Part shown: one piece after another, positions 62,070-64,000 of the stretch
Layout of the letters: every line of letters starts with the position of its first letter
Position numbering within the stretch: the stretch's first letter is position 1
Assembly: GCF_002090115.1 (NCBI RefSeq)
Contig: NZ_BBRK01000005.1
Span: 186,001-250,000 of the forward strand
Origin: Demequina sp. NBRC 110054
GTDB taxonomy: Bacteria; Actinomycetota; Actinomycetes; Actinomycetales; Demequinaceae
Length of the DNA: 64,000 nt
Reading direction: 5' to 3'
Translations under genes and position numbers: made by a program
The notes under the pieces: generated by a model
What the model was told of the DNA's origin: nothing
Seen by the model: only the letters and a program-made list of their open reading frames with translations
The model's database searches: none

Positions 62070-63152
62070 TCACGCGGGCCAGTCGCCCTCGCCCGCGAGG
62101 AACACACGGAGATGGCGCGCGGAGGTGCGCGCGCCGCGCGAGGCCGAGATCGTCGAGGCCTGGCCCGCGTAGCCGGCGAGGATCACCCCTGGGTGGCCGA
62201 CGACGCGGCCCTCGTCGACCTGGACTCCTCCGTCGTCGTGCCGGAGGCCGAGGGGCTCGAGGTGACCCAGGGCGTGGTCGAATCCGGTCGCCCAGATCAC
62301 CGCGTCGGCGGACCACTCCGATCCGTCGCTCTCCACGAGTCCGGTGGCGCTCATCCTCACAGGCATGGGATGCGCGTCGAGCAGGCCCCGTGCACGAAGC
62401 CTGCGCACCGGGGGCGTCATCGGGATGCCCGTGACGGAGACGATCGAGGGGAGCGGCTCACCGGCGAGAGCGGCCGCGTCCTGAGCCTCGACGGCTTCAC
62501 GCCCGCGTGCGAAGCCGAGCTCCGGGGAGGCGTCCTCGTGGATGACAGGGGGCCGCCGCGTGTACCAGCGAAGGTCCGCGACGCGGGGCGCGAGCTCATC
62601 CATGAAGCCGAGGGCTGACAGCCCGCCTCCCACGACCGCGACGCGCATGCCTGCGAGGGCGTCCGCACCCGGATACTCGGGCGTCGTGAGCTGCCGGCCC
62701 TGGAAGAGCTCCCGGCCCGGCAGATGCGGGACACGCGGCGCGGTCCAGGTGCCCGTCGCGCTCACGATCGCGCGTGCCTCGAGTCGGGGCAGCGGGCTGC
62801 CAGGGCCGGCCTCGAGCAGGAAGCCCTGACCCTCACGCGTCACACGCTCGATTCGCACCGGACGGGTCACGCGCAGGCCATAGGCCTCCTCGTAGCGGCC
62901 CATGAGGTCGGGGACCGTGTCCCGCGCGGGGGTCCTGGTGTCCGCGTCGGCGAAGGACAGACCCGCCGCGCGCATTCCGGGAAGGTCGGCGACGGAGTGG
63001 GTGCGCCCGAGGGTGAGGGAGGGCCACCGGTGCTGCCATGCGCCACCAGGGCGCGGACCAGCATCGACGATCGCGAGGCGCGCTCCGAGGTCGCGGAGGT
63101 GATAGGCGACGGCCAGGCCGGCCTGCCCTGCGCCGATGACGGCGACGTCCAC
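62070..63152 (-). CDS. Flavin-containing monooxygenase-like oxidoreductase
   Basis: This 360-residue protein has an N-terminal FAD site VIGAGQAGLAVAYHLRDLG, a middle NADP-type site VAVVGGGLSALGFMDEL, and the late ATGFD motif. It resembles single-component flavin monooxygenases and related FAD/NAD oxidoreductases. The WQHRWPSLTLGRTHSVADLPG stretch matches the monooxygenase subgroup. The substrate is unknown. It is translated just after a MarR gene (3 bp gap), the usual pairing for a compound-responsive detoxification enzyme. A terminator hairpin for putA separates it from that gene; the rest of the 178-bp gap shows nothing clear. Confidence 0.86.
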   Translation of the reverse strand: MDVAVIGAGQAGLAVAYHLRDLGARLAIVDAGPRPGGAWQHRWPSLTLGRTHSVADLPGMRAAGLSFADADTRTPARDTVPDLMGRYEEAYGLRVTRPVRIERVTREGQGFLLEAGPGSPLPRLEARAIVSATGTWTAPRVPHLPGRELFQGRQLTTPEYPGADALAGMRVAVVGGGLSALGFMDELAPRVADLRWYTRRPPVIHEDASPELGFARGREAVEAQDAAALAGEPLPSIVSVTGIPMTPPVRRLRARGLLDAHPMPVRMSATGLVESDGSEWSADAVIWATGFDHALGHLEPLGLRHDDGGVQVDEGRVVGHPGVILAGYAGQASTISASRGARTSARHLRVFLAGEGDWPA

Positions 63153-63155
63153 GCG

Positions 63156-63617
63156 TCAGGCGGTGGGGTCCGTCGCCATCACGACGCGCATCATGGTCGC
63201 GGTGAACTGCTGCGAGGTCTCGGGCGTGATGCGCGAGATGTACGCCTCCCGGATGGCGGTCGCGAAGACCTGCAGCGCCGGCTCGAGGACCTGCTGACCC
63301 TCCTCGGTCAGACCCACCCAGGTGCCGCGGAGGTCCTCCTCGCACACGACGCGGGCGACAAGTCCACGACGCTCCATTCGGGAGACCTGGTGCGAGATGC
63401 GGGACTTCTCCCACATCAGCATCTCGCCGAGCTCCCCGACGCGGACACGGTGGTCCTCCGCCGTGGACAACGCGTGGAGGATCTCGAAGTCGGCCGCCGA
63501 GACCCCGGCATCCGCCGCGAGGCGCTGCTCGACCCTGTTCCACAGTTGACGGGACATCAGGGCGAATGAGCGCCAGAGGGCCCATTCGCGCTCGTCCAGG
63601 GGCGTCTCGTCGATCAT
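63156..63617 (-). CDS. MarR-family regulator
   Basis: This 153-residue MarR protein has the winged helix with RVGELGEMLMWEKSRISHQVSRMERRGLVARVVCEEDLRGTWVGLTEEG, where the MLMWEKSRISHQVSRMERRGLV form is common among actinobacterial regulators of flavin enzymes. It lies 3 bp upstream of the monooxygenase gene, in an operon. TACTCT ends 6 nt before the ATG and no ribosome site is seen, so the message is probably leaderless. The divergent methyltransferase shares the 64-bp promoter region, which contains GGACCT-G-AGGTCC. Confidence 0.9.
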   Translation of the reverse strand: MIDETPLDEREWALWRSFALMSRQLWNRVEQRLAADAGVSAADFEILHALSTAEDHRVRVGELGEMLMWEKSRISHQVSRMERRGLVARVVCEEDLRGTWVGLTEEGQQVLEPALQVFATAIREAYISRITPETSQQFTATMMRVVMATDPTA

Positions 63618-63652
63618 GGGTCCAGAGTAGCGATCACGACAACGAAACGCCG

Positions 63653-63665
63653 GGACCTGAGGTCC
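63653..63665. promoter_or_regulatory. Candidate MarR operator
   Basis: GGACCT-G-AGGTCC, perfect 6-bp arms around one base, lies between the divergent MarR and methyltransferase starts, 5 bp ahead of a TATGCT hexamer. It differs from the livK-promoter palindrome GGACCTAGGTCC by a single inserted G, though the two loci have regulators of different families. Confidence 0.6.
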
Positions 63666-63681
63666 TGCCTATGCTCAACAT

Positions 63682-64000
63682 GTGACTCAAGACGATTCAG
63701 GCGCCTCGACCAGGCATCCCGTCCCGCACGATCCGGAGCGACGTGCGTTCTGGCACGACCGGTACGCGAAGGGCGCCGCATGGTCCGGCCACGTCAATCC
63801 CGTGGTCGAGGAGACCGCGGCGGAGCTTGCGCCGGGCACGGCCCTCGATCTGGGCTGCGGCGAGGGCGGCGATGTGCTCTGGCTCGCTGAGCGGGGCTGG
63901 CGGGCGACCGGCATCGACGCCGCGGAGCCCGCGCTCGAGCGGGCGCGCGCGGAAGCCGAGAGACGCGGGCTGGCCGAGCGCGCACTGTTCGTGGAGACGG
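63682..64000 (+). CDS. SAM-dependent methyltransferase (3' end beyond window)
   Basis: A reading frame from GTG at 63682 runs open to the end of the window, 106 codons. It encodes DPERRAFWHDRYAKG, a common approach to the SAM site, then ALDLGCGEGGDVLWLAERGW and ATGIDAAEPALERARAEAERRG, the motif I and post-I regions of class I methyltransferases, close to the TehB/thiopurine-type group. TATGCT ends 6 nt before the GTG and there is no ribosome site, so it is likely leaderless. It is divergent from MarR and may belong to the same detoxification response. The C-terminal part is not seen. Confidence 0.85.
   Translation, partial: MTQDDSGASTRHPVPHDPERRAFWHDRYAKGAAWSGHVNPVVEETAAELAPGTALDLGCGEGGDVLWLAERGWRATGIDAAEPALERARAEAERRGLAERALFVET

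Overview
The window is a continuous, gene-dense stretch of a high-GC Gram-positive chromosome. I infer an actinobacterium, possibly of the Micrococcales. The reasons are very high GC in every gene, frequent GTG/TTG starts, many ATGA/TGATG stop-start overlaps, a RamB-type glyoxylate regulator beside aceA, an htdX-fabG4-fadA2 gene order as in Mycobacterium, and several apparently leaderless genes. I see no rRNA, tRNA, CRISPR array, insertion sequence or prophage.

Layout. (1) 8-4045: MoxR ATPase, DUF58 protein and two VWA membrane proteins in one operon, closed by a CGGTCG hexamer array. (2) 4136-15341: central carbon metabolism: DEAD-box helicase, RamB-like regulator divergent from aceA-aceB (glyoxylate shunt), a Pr6Pr-type membrane protein, pyruvate phosphate dikinase, and a dihydroorotate-dehydrogenase-like enzyme. 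(3) 15550-18550: anaerobic ribonucleotide reductase nrdD-nrdG behind a pair of NrdR boxes 31 bp apart. (4) 18564-26606: fatty-acid module: acyl-CoA ligase, MaoC hydratase, FabG4-type reductase, FadA2-type thiolase, divergent TetR and an acyl-CoA oxidase. (5) 26704-28603: glutathione peroxidase and an MFS transporter. (6) 28687-37326: a nine-gene operon combining a complete Liv-type ABC importer with an acyl-CoA ligase, TetR, 3-hydroxybutyrate dehydrogenase-like SDR and alpha/beta hydrolase. It looks like uptake and catabolism of an unidentified small acid or ester. (7) 37480-42907: YitT protein, 2,2-dialkylglycine decarboxylase, a NUDIX-NYN fusion, TetR and pyruvate oxidase.

(8) 43031-51241: stress and membrane genes: a membrane-anchored double VOC protein; an F420/NADP-reductase-like protein divergent from a MarR regulator that carries four C-terminal CxADP motifs; a YhgE/Pip membrane protein with a degenerate ABC ATPase and TetR; an esterase; a HAD phosphatase; and a four-helix CPVC membrane protein under a CsoR/CstR-type operator. 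(9) 51405-56894: an unassigned operon (SDR, TetR, tandem SCP2-like protein, class III aminotransferase, MFS, then a second TetR) behind a perfect operator palindrome. This is the best candidate for an undescribed pathway. (10) 57053-64000: OsmC protein, LysR regulator divergent from bifunctional putA, a flavin monooxygenase-like protein with MarR, and a truncated SAM methyltransferase.

Together the genes describe a facultative heterotroph able to use acetate and fatty acids (beta-oxidation, glyoxylate shunt, PPDK), proline and pyruvate, and to make deoxynucleotides without oxygen. Local regulators are numerous (seven TetR, two MarR, one LysR, one RamB-like), and most sit beside a recognisable inverted repeat.
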